Shown one piece after another: positions 1-14,445 of a stretch of DNA of 64,000 bases. This DNA comes from Aristolochia californica. Taxonomy: Eukaryota > Streptophyta > Magnoliopsida > Piperales > Aristolochiaceae. Positions within the stretch are counted from its first letter, which is position 1. Every line of letters starts with the position of its first letter. Location: assembly GCA_029961685.1 (NCBI GenBank), contig JARWKL010000008.1:21671981-21735980 (forward strand). The letters run 5' to 3'. Under the pieces are notes generated by a model. The model saw nothing but the letters and a program-made list of their open reading frames with translations, was not told where the DNA came from and made no database searches. A program made the translations under genes and the position numbers.

Positions 1-3000
1 GTAAAATATTTTAGATTTTATATAATAGGTTTTGCAATCATCGGGAAATGGGGGAGGCGTGGGATTTTTAACAAAGTGTTCACTCCCAATCCATAAGTCA
101 TTCATTTAAAAAATATAGCTCGTTACACATGATTGACCGATAAATCACTTTAAAAATCATCTATGATTGTTAGGTCATCTTTTTTGTAAATGGGCAAAAT
201 ATTGGCTTGTTTGACTCGGGTAAATATCCCTTCACATGTTTAATAGAGAATTTAACGAGCATTTGTTGTTCGCTTTAAAAGGTTTGGATTCATTGGGCAT
301 TTGCATCTTTAACATGTTTCAATATGCATATCCATATTCAAACATGTTAGGATCAATTAGAAATCTCTTTCTTATCAAATTCCAAGCCTTTAGGGTAGAA
401 CTAGTTGAATTTCCCAACCTTTAGACAACAAAATTTTTGTGTTCATTTGTGGTGTGTGAATAAATTTTTGGTACTTATATTTGTTATTTTTAAAATTTTC
501 CATACATAAACTCTAAAAGTTTCATTTTGTTGTGATTTATTTGCCTTTATTTTCTTGTTTACGAGACAATTGGAAAGTGGAAACTTTAAGTTTTGATTTA
601 AGAAAAAAATATACATCTAAAATGGAATGTAAATGCACAAATGTTGAGAGAGATAATTCCAAAATGTCTCTGTAACTTTTAGGGATTGTCAACATTTTTT
701 GTTTTTATATAATAGGTTTTGCAATCATCAGGAAAAGGTGGAGGTAGGGGCTTTTTAACACTGTTGACTTCCAATCCATAAGACATTTCTCACAAAAATA
801 TAGCATATTACGCATGATTGACTGATAATTCACTTTAAAAATCAGCAATGATTTTTATGTCAGCTTTTTGTAAATGGGCAAAATAATTGCTTGTTTGACT
901 CGGATAAATATCCCATTGTACTTTCACTTGATAATTTAATGAGCCGTTGTTGTTCGCTTTAAAAGGTGTGGATCCATTGGGCATTTGCATCTTTAACATG
1001 TTTTAAACATGCATATCCATATTTAAAACATGTTTGGATCAATTTGAAATCACTTTCTTATCATATCCCAAGCCATTAGGGTTGAACTAGTGGAATTTCC
1101 CAAACTTGGACTACAAAACTTTTTTGTTCGTTTGTGGTGTGTGAATAAATTTTCTTTACCAACATTTGTTATTGTTTTTTATTTTTTCCATACATAAACT
1201 CTTAAATGTTCATTTTGTTGAGATCTGTTTGCCTTTATCTTCTTGTTTATGTGACAATTGGAAAGTGCAAACTCAAAATTTTGATTTAAGAAAAAAGTAT
1301 ACATCTAGAATAGAAATGCCCAAATGTAGAGAGAGATAATATGAAAAATACTCTATAACTTTTAGGGATTGTAAACTCTTTAGTTTTTATATATTAGGTT
1401 TTGCAACAATTGGGGAAAGGGGGAGGCGGAGGTTTTGTTATAGAGATTTGACTTCCAATCCATAAATCATTTCTTACAAAAATATAGCCGGTTCAGCATG
1501 TTTGACCAATAAATCAGTTTACAAATCATCTATGATTGCTAGGTCAGCATTTTTTAAATGAGCAAAATAATGGCTTGTTTGACTCATGTAATTATCCCAC
1601 CTCACGTTCACTTGAGAATTTAATGAACATTTGTTGTTCGCTTTAAAAGGTTTGAATCCATAGGGTATTTGCATCTTTAACATGTGTCAAGCATGCATAT
1701 CCATATTTATAACATGTTAGGATCAATTAGAATATCTTTCTTATCAAATTCCAACCCAATAGGGTTGAACAAGTGAAATTTCCTAATCTTGGACAACAAA
1801 ATTTTTCTTTACTTACATTTGTTGTTTTCTTTTAATTTTTCCATACATAAAATCTAAAATTTTCATTTTGTTGTGATCTATTTTCCTTTATCTTCTTCTT
1901 TACGAGACAATTGGGAAGTGAAAACTCATTTTGATTTAATAAAAAACTATACATCTAAAAGGGAATGGAAATGCAAAAATGTAGAGAGACATAATTCCAA
2001 AAATTCACTGTAACTTTTAGGGATTGGAAAATCTTTTCATTTTTATATATTAGGTTTTGCAATCATCGAGAAAAGGGGGAGGCAAGGGGTTTTTAACTGA
2101 GTGTTGACTCCCAATCCACAAGTTATTTCTTACAAAAATATAGCCCGTTATGCATGATTGACCGATAAATCACTCTACAAATCATCAATGATTCTTAGGT
2201 CCGCTTTTTGTAAATGGGCAAAATGATGGCTAGTTTGACTTGTGTAAATATCCCACTGCACATTCACTTGAGAATTTAATGAGCATTTGTTGTTCGCTTT
2301 AAAAATTTTGGATCCATAGTGCATTTGCATTTTTAACATGTTTCAAGCATGCATATCCATATTTAAAACAAGTTAGGATCAATTCAAAAATCTCTTTCTT
2401 ATAAAATTCCAAGCCAAAGGGTTGAACTAGTGGAATTTCCCAAACATGGACATCAAAACTTTTGAGTTCATATGTGGTGTGTGAATAAATTTTTTTTACT
2501 AACATTTTTAATTTATTTTTTTGATATATTACCTCTAAAATTTTCATTTTGATGTGATCTATTTGCCTTTTATCTTCTAGTTTACGAGACAATTGGAAAG
2601 TGGAAAGTCAATGTTTTGATTTAAGAAAAAAATATTCATCTAAAAAGGAATGGAAATGCACAAATGTAGAAACAGATAATTCCAAAAAGTCTCAGTAACT
2701 TTTAGAAATTGTAAACTCTTTTATTTTTTATCTATTATGTTTTACAATCATCGGAAAAATGGGGAGGCGAGGGATTTTTCACTGAGTGTTGACTCCCAAT
2801 CCATAAGTCATTTCTTACAAAAATATAGCCCCATGCGCATGATTGATCGATAAATCACTTTGCAAATCTTCAATGTTTGTTAGGTCAACTTTTTGTAAAT
2901 GGGCAAAATAATGGCTTGTTTGACTCTGGTAAATATCGCACCACTCGTTCACTTGAGAATTTAATGAGCATTTGTTGTTCATTTTAAAGGTTTGGATCCA

Positions 3001-6000
3001 TAGGGCATTTGCATCTTTAAAATGTTTAAATCATGCATATCAATATTTAAAACATATTAAGATCAATTTAGAAATCTCTTTCTTATAAAATTCCAAGCCA
3101 TTAGGGTTGAACTAGTGGAATTTCCAAAACTTGGACATCAAAACTTTTGTGTTCATTTGTGGTGTGTTAAAAAAAATTTCTTTACTTACATTTTTATTTT
3201 ATTTTATTTTTTCCATACTTAAAATTTAAAATTTTCATTTTGATGCGATCTATTTGCCTTTATCTTCTTGTTTACGAGACAATTGGAAAGTGGAAAGACA
3301 AAGTTTTGATTTAAGAAAAAAGTATACATCTAAAATGGAATCGAAATGCAAAAATGTAGAGAGAGATAATTCCAAAAAATCTCTGTAACTTTTAGGAATT
3401 GTAAACTCTTTCAATTTTTTTATATTAGTTTTTACAATCATCGGGAAAAGGGGGAGGCGCGGGATTTTTAACTGAGAGTTGACACCCAATCCATGAGTCA
3501 TTTCTTAAAAAAATATAATCCATTACGCATGATTGACCGATAAATCACTTTGCAAATCTTGTATGATTGTTTTGTCAACTTTTTGTAAATAGACAAATTA
3601 ATGGCTTGTTTGACTCGGGTAAATATCCCACTGCACATTCACTTGAGAATTTAATGAGCATTTGTTGTTCACATTAAAAGGTTTGGATCCATAGGGCATT
3701 TGCATCTTTAACATGTTTGAAGCATGCATATCCATATTTAAAACATGGTAGTATCAATTAGATATCTCTTTCTTATGAAATTCCAAGCCATTAGGGTGGA
3801 ACTAGTGGAATTTCCCAAACTTGGACAACAAAACTTTTGTCTTCGTTTGTGGTATGTGAATAAATTTTCTTTACTTATATTTTTATTTTTTAAAATTTTT
3901 TTCATACATTTACTCTTACATTTTCAATTTTTTGTGATCTATTTGCCTTTATCTTCTTGTTTACAAAACAATTGAAAAGTTGAAAGTCAAAGTTTTGATT
4001 TAAGAAAAAACGTTTACATCTAAAATGGAATGGATATGCACAAATATAGAGATAGATAATTCCCTAAAGTCTTTGTAACTTTTAGGAATTGAAAACACTT
4101 TTAGTTTTTTTATATTTTGTTTGGCAATCATCGAAAAAATGGGGATGTGGGGGATTTTTAACTGAGTGTTGGCTCTCAATCCATAAGTCATTTCATAAAA
4201 AAATATAACCCGTTGCGCATGATTGACCGATAAATCACTTTGCAAATCTTCTATGATTGTTAGGTCAACTTTTTTTTTTTAAAAAAGGAAAAATAATAAC
4301 TTGTTTGACTCGAGTAAATTTCGCACCGCACGTTCACTTGAGAATTTAATGAGCATTTGTGCTTTGCTTTAAAAAGGTTTGGCTCTGTAGGGCATTTGCA
4401 TCTTAAACATGTTTCAAGCATGCATATCAATATTTAAAACATATTAGGATAAATTTAGAAATCTCTTTCTGATCTAATTCCAAGCCATTAGGGTTGAACT
4501 AGTGGAATTTCCCAGACTTGGACATCAAAACATTTGTGTTCATTTGTGGTGTGTCAATAAATTTTCTTTACTTAAATTTTTTAGTTATTTATTCATTTCT
4601 TAAACTCTAAAATTTTCATTTTGGTGTGATCCATTTAGCTTTATCTTCTTGTTTGCAAGACAATTGGAAAGTGGAAAGTCAATGTTTTGATTTAAGAAAA
4701 AAAGTATACATCGAAAATGGAATGGAAATGCACAAATGTAGAGAGAGATAATTCCATAAAGTCTCTGTAACTTTTAGGAATTTTAAACTCTATAAGTTTT
4801 TATATATTAGTTTTTGCAATCATCGGGAAAATGGCGAGGCGAGGGATTTTTAATTGAGTGTTGACTCCCAATCCATAAGTCATTTCTTAAAAAAAATTTA
4901 ACCTGTTACGTTTGATTCATCGATAAATCACTTTGCAAATCTTCTATGATTGTTATTTCAGCATTTTGTAAATGGGCAAATTAATGGCTTGTTTGACTCG
5001 GGTAAATATCCCACCTCACGTTCACTTGAGAATTTAATGAGCATTTTTTGTTCGCTTTAAAATGTTTGGATCCATAGGGTATTTGCATCTTTAATAGGTT
5101 TCAAGCATGTATATCCATATTTAAAACATGTTAGGATCAATTAGAAATCTCTTTCTTATCGAATTCCAAGCCAATTGGGTAGAACTAGTGGAATTTCCCA
5201 AACTTGGACAACATAACTTTTGTGTTCATTTGTGGTGTGTGAATAAATTCTCTTTAATAAAATTTTTATTATTTTTAATTTTTTCCATACATAAAATCTA
5301 AATTTTTCATTTTTTATGAAATATTTGCCTTTATCTTATTGTTTATGTGACAATTGGAAAATGAAAAATCAAAGTTTTGATTTAAGATAATAGTTGACAT
5401 CTAAAATGGTATGGAAATGCACAAATGTATTGAGAGATAACTCCAAAAATTCTCTGTCAATTTTAAGGAATGTAAACTGTTTTAGTTTTTATATATTAGG
5501 TTCCGTAATCATCGGGAAAAGGGGGAGGCGGGGGATTTTTAACTTAGTGTTGACTCCTAATCCATATGTATTTTCTTAAAGAATATAGCCCGTTATGCAG
5601 GATTGACCGATAAATCACTTTGCAATTCTTCTATGATTGTTAGGTCAGCTTTTTGTAAATGGGCAAAATAATGGCTTGTTGACACGGGAAAATATCCAAC
5701 TGCACGTTCACTTGAGAATTTAATGTGAATTTTTTGTGGGCTTTGAAAGGTTTGGATCCATCGATCATTTTCATCTTGAACATGTTTGAAGCATGGATAT
5801 CCATATTTAAAACATGTTAGGATCAATTAGAAATCTCTTTCTTATCAAATTCCAATCCATTAGTGTTGAACTAGTGGAATTTCCCAAACTTGGACAACAA
5901 AACTTTTGTGTTCGTTTGTGGTGTGTGAATAAATTTTTTTACTTACATTTTTATTGTTTTTAATTTTTTTCCAAACATAAAATATAAAACTTTCATTTTG

Positions 6001-9000
6001 TTGTGAGCTATTTGCCTTTATCATCTTGTTTACGTGACAATTGGAAAGTGGAAAGTCAAAGTTTTGATTTAAAAAAAAAAGAATACGCCTCAAATGGAAT
6101 ATAAAGGCACAAATATTTAGAGAGATAATTCCAAAAAGTCTCTACAACTTTTATGGATTTTAAACTATTTTTTTTCTATATGAGGGTTTGCAATCATCGG
6201 GAAAAGGGGGATGCGGGGGATTTTTAATTGAGTATTGACTCCCAATCCATAAGACATTTCTTAGAAAAAATATAGCCCGTTACGCTTGATTGACCGATAA
6301 ATCACTTTACAAATCATCTGTGATTGTTAGGTCAATTTTTTATAAATGGGCAAAGTAATGGCTTGTTTGACTCGGGTAAATATCCCCCCGCACGTTTTCT
6401 TGAGAATTTATTTAGCATTTGTTGTTCGCTTTAAAATGTTTGGATCCATAGGGTATTTACATCTTTGACATGTTTCAAGCATGCATACCCATATTTAAAA
6501 CAAGTTACGATCAATTAGAAATCTATTTCTGAACAAATTCCAAACCATTAGGGTTGAACTAGTGGAATTTCCCTAACTTGGACAATAAACCTTTTGTGTT
6601 TGTTTGTGGTGTATGAAAAAAATTTCTTTCCTTACATTTTTTACTGTTTTTAATTTTTTTCATAGATAAACTCTAAAATTTTCATTTTGTTGTAATCTAT
6701 TTATCTTTATCTTCATGTTTACAAGACAATTGGAAAGTGAAACTCAATGTTTTGATTTAAGAAAAAAATATACTTCTGAAATGGAGTGGAAATGCACTAA
6801 TGTAGAGAGAAATAATTCAGAAAAATCTCTATATCTTTTTGGGATTATAAACTCTTTTAGTTTTTATATAAGAAGTTTTGCAGTCATCGGGAAAAGGGGG
6901 AGCCGGGGGATTTTTAACTGAGTGTTGACTCCAGATCCATAAGTCATTTCTTACCAAAATATAGCCCATTACGCATGATTGACCGATAAATCATTGATGA
7001 TGGTTAGGTCAGCTTTTTGTAAGTGCGCAAAATAATGGCTTGATTTACTCTGGTAAAAATCCAACTGCACGATCACTTGAGAATTTAATGAGCATTTGTT
7101 GTTCACTTCAAAAGGTTTGGATCTATAGGACATTTTCATCTTTAACATATTTCAAGCATGGATATGCATATTTAAAACGTGTTAAGATCAATTAGAAATC
7201 TCTTTCTTATCAAATTTAGAGCCATTAGGGTTGAACTAGTGGAATTTCCAAAACTTGGACAACAAAACTTTTGTGTTCATTTGTGGTGTGTGAATAAATT
7301 TTATTTACTTAAATTTATCATCATTTAAAATTTTTCCTTACAAAAACTCTTAAATTTTCATTTTGTTGTGACCTATTTGTCTTTATCTTCTTGTTTTCGA
7401 GTCAATTGGAAAGTGAATACTCAAAGTTTTGATTTAAGAAAAAATTATACATATAAAATGGAATGGAAATGCACAAATGTATTGAGAGAAAAATTTAAAA
7501 AGTCTCTATAATTTTAAGGGATTGTAAACTATTTTACTTTTAATATATTAGGTTTTGAAATCATTGGGAAAAGGGGGAGGCGAGGGATTTTTAACTGAGT
7601 ATTGACTCCCAATCCATAAGTCCTTTCTTACAACAATATAGCCCGTTACGCATGGTTGACTGATAAATCACTGTGAAGTCATCTATGATTATTAGGTCGG
7701 CTTTTTGTTAAATGGCAATATAATGGCTTGTTCTACTCGGGTAAATATCCCACCACATGTTCACATGAGAATTTAATGAGCATTTTTTGTTCACTTTAAA
7801 AGGTTTGGATCCATAGGACATTTGCATCTTTAACATGTTTCAAGTATGCATATCCATATTTAAAACATCTTAGGATCAATTAGAAATCGCATTCTTATAA
7901 AATTCAGAGCCATTAGGGTTGAACTAGTGGAATTTGTGGTGTGTAAATGAATTTTCTTTACTTACATTTGTTATTATTTTTAATTTTTTCCATACATAAA
8001 CTCTAAAATTTTCATTTCATTTTGATCTGTTTGCCTTTATCATCTTGTTTAAGAGACAATTGGAAAGTAAAAACTCAAAGTTTTGATTTAAGAAAAAAAA
8101 ATATACATCTAAAATGGAATGAAAATGCACAAATGTGGAGAGAGGTAATTCCAAAAAGTGTCTGTAACTTTTCGGGATTGTAAAATCCTTTAATTTTGAT
8201 GTATTAGGTTTTGCAATCATCGGGCAAAGGACGAGGCAGGGGATTTTGAACTGAGTGTTGACTCCCAATCCATAAGTCATTTCTTACAAACATTTAGCCT
8301 GTTACGCATGATTGACCGATAAATCACTTTACAAATCATCTACGATTGTTAGGTCAACTTTTTGAAAATGGGCAAAATAATGGCTTATTTGACTTGGGTA
8401 AATATCCCACCTCACGTTCACTTAGAATTTATTGAGCATTTCTTGTTCGCTTTAAAAGGTTTGGATCCATAGGGCATTTGCATCTTTAACATGATTCAAG
8501 CATGCATATCCATATTTAAAACATGTTAGGATAAATTAGAAATATTTTTCTTATCAAATTCCAAGCCATTAATGTTGAACTAGTGGAATTTCCCAAACTA
8601 ATACAACAAAACTTGTGTTAGTTAGTGGTCAGTGAATAATTTTTCTTTACTTTGATTTTTTTTCCATACTTAAACTCTTAAATTTTCATTTTGTTGTAAT
8701 CTGTTTTCCTTCATCTTCTTGTTTATGAGTCAACTGGAAAGTGAAAACTCAAAATTTTAATTTAAGAAAAAAATATACATCTAAAATGGAATGGAAATGC
8801 ACAAATGTAAAGAGAGAACTCCAAAAAATCTCTGTAACTTTTAGGGATTGTAAACTCTTTTAGTTTTTAAATATTAGGTTTTGCAATAATTGGGAAAAGG
8901 GAGAGGCGGAGGATTTTGAACTAAGTGTTGACACCCAATCCCTAAGTCATTTCATACAAAAATATAGCCCCTTACACATGATTGACCGATAAATCACTTT

Positions 9001-11208
9001 ATAAATCATCTATGAGTGTTAGGTCAGCTTTTGGTAAACTGGCAAAGTAATGGCTTGTTTGGCTCGAGTAAATATCCCACCGCTCGTTCACTTGAGAATT
9101 TAATGAGCATTTGTTGTATGGCTTAAAAGGTTTGGTTCCAATGGGCGTTTGGATCAATTAGAAATCTCATTCTTATCAAATTCCAAGCCATGAGGGTTGA
9201 ACGAGTGGAATTTCATAACCCTGGAAAACAAAACTTTTGAGTTTGCTTATGGTGTTTGAATAAATTTTCTTTACTTACATTTGTTATTTTTAAAAAAAAT
9301 TTCCATACATAAACTCTAAAATTTTCATTTTGTTGTGATCTATTGGCCTTTTTCTTCATGTTTACGAGACAATTGGAAAGTGAAAACCCAATGTTTTGAT
9401 TTAAGAAAAAAATATCCATCTAAAAATGAATGGAAATGCACAAATGTAGAGAGAGATAATTCAGAAAATTTTCGGTGACTTTTAGGGATATTAAACAATT
9501 TTGGTTTTTATATATAAGGTTTTGCAGTCATCGGGAAAAGGGGGAGGCGGGGGATTCTTAACTGAGTGTTGACTCCCAATACATAAATCATTTCTTAAAA
9601 CAATATAGCCCGTTACGTATGATTGACCGATAAATCACTTTACAAATCATCTATGATGGATTGGTCAGACTTTTGTAAAAGGGAAAAATAATGGCTTGTG
9701 TGACTTGGGTAAATATCCCACCGCACGTTTACTTGAGAATTTAATGAGAATTTGTTGTTCACTTTAAAAGATTTGGATCAATAGGGCATTTGCATCTTTA
9801 ACATGTTTCAAGCATGCATATCCATATTTAAAACAAGTTAGGATTGATTAGAAATCTCATTCTTATCAAATTCCAAGTCATTAGGGTTGAACTAGTGGAA
9901 TTTTCCAAACTTGGACAACAAAACTTTTGTGTTTGTTTGGGGTGTATGAATAAATTTACTTTACATACATTTTTATTGATTTTAATTTTTTCCATACATA
10001 AACTCTAAATTTTCATTTTGTAGTGATCTATTTCCCATTATCTTCTTGTTTACTAGACAATTGGAAAGTGAAAACTCGAAGTTTTGATTTAGGAAAAAAG
10101 TATATATCTAAAAGGGAATGGAAATACAGAATTATAGAGAGAGATAATTCCAATAAGTCTCTGTAAATTTTAAGGATTTTAAACTCTTTCTTTTTATATA
10201 TTAGGTTTTGCAATCATCGAAAAAAAGGGGAGGCTGGAGATTTTTAATTGAGAGTTGACTCGCAATCCATATGTCATTTCTTACCAAAATATAACCCGTT
10301 ATGCATGATTGACCGATAAATCACTTTAGAAATCATCTATGATTGTTATGTCAATTTTTTGTAAATGGGCAAAATAATGGTTTGTTTGACTTGGGTAAAT
10401 ATCCCACTGCACGTTCACTTGAGAATTTAATTACCATTTGTTGTTCACTGTAAAAGGTTTGGATCCATAGGGAATTTACATCTTTAACATGTTTCAAGCA
10501 TGCATACCCACATTTAAAACATGTTAGGATCAATTAGAAATCTCTTTCTTATCAAATTCCAAGCCAGTAGGGTTGACATGTGGAATTTTCCAAATTGGAC
10601 AATATAACATTTATGCTCGTTTGTGGTGTGTGAATAAATACTTTTCCTTACATTTGTCATTGTTTTAAAATTTGTTCATACATAAACTCTAAAATTTTCA
10701 TTTTGTTGTGATGTATTTGCCATTATCTTCATGTTTACGAGACAATTGGAAAGTGAAAACACAAAGTTTTGATTTATGAAAAAAATATCCATTTGAAAAG
10801 GAATGGAAATGCACAAATGTGGAGAGAGATAATTCAGAAAAGTCTCTTTTAGTTTTAGGGATTGTAAATTGTTTTGGTTTTATTTATTAGGTTTTCCAGT
10901 CATTGGGAAATGGGGAGCCCCTTACGAATTGAGTGTTGACTCCCAATCCATGAGTCATTTCTTAAAAAAATAGAGCCCCTTACTAATGATTGATCGATAA
11001 ATCACTTTACAAATCATCTATGATGGTTTGGTCAGATTTTAGTAAATGGGAAAAATAATGGCTTGTGTGACACGGGTAAATATCCCACCGCATGTTCACT
11101 TGAGAATTTAATGAGCATTTGTTATTTGATTTAAAAGGTTTGGATCCTTAGGGAATTTGCATCTTTAACATGTTTCAAGCATGCATATCTAAATTTAAAA
11201 CTTGTTAG
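1..11208. repeat. Satellite array, variant block A (~685-bp monomers)
   Basis: Head-to-tail copies of an A+T-rich monomer. The anchor GGTTTGGAT or a close variant recurs near 281, 965, 1649, 2304, 2989, 3680, 4376, 5064, 5749, 6438, 7113, 7802, 8459, 9129, 9770, 10456 and 11138, mostly 655-696 bp apart. Diagnostic variants of this block are GCAATCATCGGG before the G-rich motif and ACGAGACAATTGG before the AAACTCAAAG segment. Most monomers carry a BamHI site (GGATCC). Short internal deletions occur near 7935 and 9149. Open frames here (for example 2299-2592 minus and 8017-8280 minus) are the same satellite segments read in repeated registers. They show no conserved length and no recognisable domain, so I call no genes. 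Confidence 0.95.
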
Positions 11209-11230
11209 GAAGTGCACAAATGTAGAGAGA
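11190..11230. repeat. Truncated monomer junction at the block A/B border
   Basis: After AAAACTTGTTAGGA the sequence jumps to AGTGCACAAATGTAGAG, omitting roughly 280 bp of the monomer. The anchor-to-anchor distance is about 407 bp (11138 to 11545). Diagnostic variants change from block A to block B at this point, so the junction probably records an unequal recombination between two monomer variants. Confidence 0.8.
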
Positions 11231-12919
11231 GATAATTCCCAAATGTCTCTTTAACTTTTATGAATTGTAAACTCTTTTAGTTTTTGTATATTAGGTTTTT
11301 CAATGACCAGGAAAAGGGGGAGGCAGGCAATTTTCAACTGAGTGTTGACTTCCAATCCATAAGTCATTTCTTAAAAAAATATAGCCCGTTAGGAATGATT
11401 GATTGATAAATCACTTTACAAATCATCTATGTTTGTACGTCAATTTTTTGTAAAAGGGCAAAATAATGGCTTATTTGACTCAGGTAAATATCCCACCACA
11501 CGTTCACTTGAGACTTTAATGAGCATTTGTTGTTCGCTTTAAAAGGTTTGGATCCATAGGGCATTTGCATCTTTAACATGTTTCGAGCATGCATATCCAT
11601 ATTTAAAACTTGTTAGAATCAATTAGAAATATCTTCCTTATCAAATTCCAAGCCATTAGGGTTGAACTAGTGGAATTTCCCAAACTTTGACAACAAAACT
11701 TTTGTGTTCATTTGTGGTGTATGAATAAATTTTCTTTACTTACATTTTTTATTTTTTAAAATATTTTCCATACATAAACTCTAAAATTTTTATTTTGTTG
11801 TGATCAATTTGCCTTTATCTTCTTGTTTACGAGAGAATCGGAAAATAGATACTCAAAGTTTTGATTTAAGAAAAAGTCAACATCTAAAATTGAATGGAAA
11901 TGGACAAATGGAAAGAGAGATAATTCTAAAAAGTTTCTATAACTTTTAGGGATTGTAAACTCTTTTAATTTTTATGTATTAGGTATTGCTATGATCGGGA
12001 AAAGGGGGAGGTGGGTGATTTTTAACTAAGTGTTGACTCCCAATCCATAAGTTATTTCTTACAAAAATTAAGCCCAATACACATGATTGACCGATAAATT
12101 AGTTTACAATCATCTATGATTGATAGGTCAGCTTTTTGTTAATGGTCAAAATAATGGCTTATTTGACTTGGGTAAATATCCCACCGCAAGTTCACTTGAG
12201 AATGTAATGAGCATTTGTAGTTCACTTTAAAAGGTTTGGATCCAAAGGGCATTTTCAGATTTAACATGTTTCAAGCAAGCATATCCATATTGAAAACATG
12301 TCAAGATCAATTAGAAATCTCTTTCTTATCAAATTCCGAACCATAATGGTTGAACTAGTGGAATTTTCCAAACTTGGAACACAAAACTTTTGTGTTCGTT
12401 TGTGGTGTGTGAATACATTTTCTTTACTTACATTTGTTATTGTATACATAAACACTAAAATTTTCATTTTGTTGTGATCTATTTGCCTTTTTCTTCTTGT
12501 TTACGAGAGAATTGGAAATTGAAAAATTAAAGTTTTTATTTAAGAAAAAAGTGTACATCTAAAGTGGACTGGGAATGCACAAATGTAGAGATAGATAATT
12601 TCAAAAAGTCTCTGTAACTTTTAGTGATTGTAAACTATTTTAGTTTTTATACATTAGGTGATGCAATGATCGGGAAAAGGGGGAGGCATGGGATTTTTAA
12701 CTGAGTGTTGACTCCCATTCCATAACTCATTTCATACAAAAATATAGCCCGTTACAAATGATTGACTGATAAATCACTTCACAAATCATCTATGATTGTA
12801 TGGTCAACTTTTTTTAAATGGGGAAAATAATGCCTTGTTCGACTCGGGTAAATATCCCACCGCACGTTCACTTGAGAATTTAATGATCATTTTTATTTCA
12901 CTTTAAAAGGTTTGGATCC

Positions 12920-12991
12920 TTATTTTCCAAGTTTTGGAAAGTCGACTAGTTCAACCCTAATGGCTTGGAATTTGATAATAAAGAGATTTCT
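12920..12991 (-). repeat. Inverted satellite fragment inside the array
   Basis: Just after an anchor (GGTTTGGATCC, 12909-12919) the sequence reads as the reverse complement of the normal monomer. Read on the minus strand, 12991 to 12923 gives the usual segment with AAATCTCTTT, CAAATTCCAAGCCATTAGGG and GTTGAACTAGT. Forward satellite resumes at about 12992-13010 in the AGAAAAAAGTGTACATC segment. The affected monomer spans only about 464 bp between anchors, so a deletion accompanies the inversion. It is the only opposite-orientation piece I found. Confidence 0.9.
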
Positions 12992-14399
12992 CAAAAAAAT
13001 TTATTTTAGAAAAAAGTGTACATCTAAAATGGAATGGAAATGCACAAATGTAGAGAGAGATAATTCCAAAAAGTCTCTGTAACTTTTAGGGATTGTAAAC
13101 TCTATTAGTTTTTATATATTAGGTTTTTTAATGATTGGGAAAAGGGGGAGGCGTATGATTTTTAATTGAATGTAGACTCCCAATCCATCAGTCATTTCTA
13201 ACAAGCATATAGCCCATTACTCATGATTGACTGATAAATCACTTTACAAATGATCAACGATTGTTAGGTCAGCTTTTTGTAATAGGGAAAAATAAAAGCT
13301 CGTTTGTCTTGGGTAAATATCCAACCGCACGTTCACTTGAGAATTTAAGGAGAATTTGTTGTTCACTTTAAAAGGTTTGGATCCAAAGGGCATTTGCATC
13401 TTTAACATGTTTCGAGCATGCATATCCATATTTAAAACATGTTAGGATCAATGAGAAACCTCTTTCGTATCCAATTCCAAGCCATTACCAAACTTGGAGA
13501 ACAAAACGTTTTTGTTCATTTGTGGAATAAATTTTCTTTACTTATATTTTTTATTGTTTTAAATGATTTCCATACATAAACTCTAAAATTTTCATTTTGT
13601 TGTGATCTATTTGCCTTTATCTTTTTGTTTACGAGAGAATCAGAAGGTGAAAACTCAAAGTTTTGATTTAAGAAAAAAATGTACGTCAATAATGGAATGG
13701 AAATGCACAAATGAAGAGAGAGATAATTCTAAAAAGTCTCTCTAACTTTTAGGTATTGTAAACTCTTAATTTTTATATAATAGGTTTTGCAATGATCGGG
13801 AAAAGGGGGAGGTGGGGAATTTTTTACTGAGTGGTGACTCCCAATCCATAAGTCATTTCTTACAAAATATAGCCCGTTATGCATCATTGATCGATAAATC
13901 ACATTAAAAATCATCTGTGATTGTTAGGTCAACTTTTTTGTAAATGGGTAAAATAATGGCTTGCTCGACTAGGGTAAATATCCCAGTGCACATTCACTTG
14001 GGAATTTAATGAGCATTTGTTGTTCGCTTTAAAAGGTTTGGGTCCATAAGGCATTTGCATCTTTAACATGTTTAGAGCATGCATATCCATATATTAAACA
14101 TATTAGAATTAATTAGAAATCTCTTCCTTATCTAATTCCAAGCCATTAGGGTTGAACTAGTGAAATTTCCCAAACTTTGACAACAAAACTTTTGTGTTCG
14201 TTTGTGGTGTGTGAATAAATTTTTTTTACTAGCATTTGTTATTGTTTTAAATTTTTTCCATACATAAATTCTAAAATTTTCATTTTTTTTGTGTTCTATT
14301 TGCCTTTATCTTCTTGTTTACGAGAGAATCAGAAAATGGAAACTCAAAATTTTGATTTAAGAAAAAAGTCAACATCTAAAATTGAATGGAAAAGCACAA

Positions 14400-14445
14400 A
14401 TGTAGAGAGCATGCACAAAATGGATTCTTATCTGTGTGCTGACTC
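14400..14445. repeat. Monomer with internal deletion
   Basis: The usual run from GTAGAGAG to TGTTGACTCCC is shortened, replaced by GCATGCACAAAATGG and a short filler. The G-rich island is missing from this monomer, and the anchor distance is about 604 bp (14035 to 14639). Confidence 0.7.

Noticed and set aside
4270..4286. T11-A6 tract as a terminator or polyA remnant
   Set aside because: It is a homopolymer expansion in one monomer at a position that is T-rich in all monomers.
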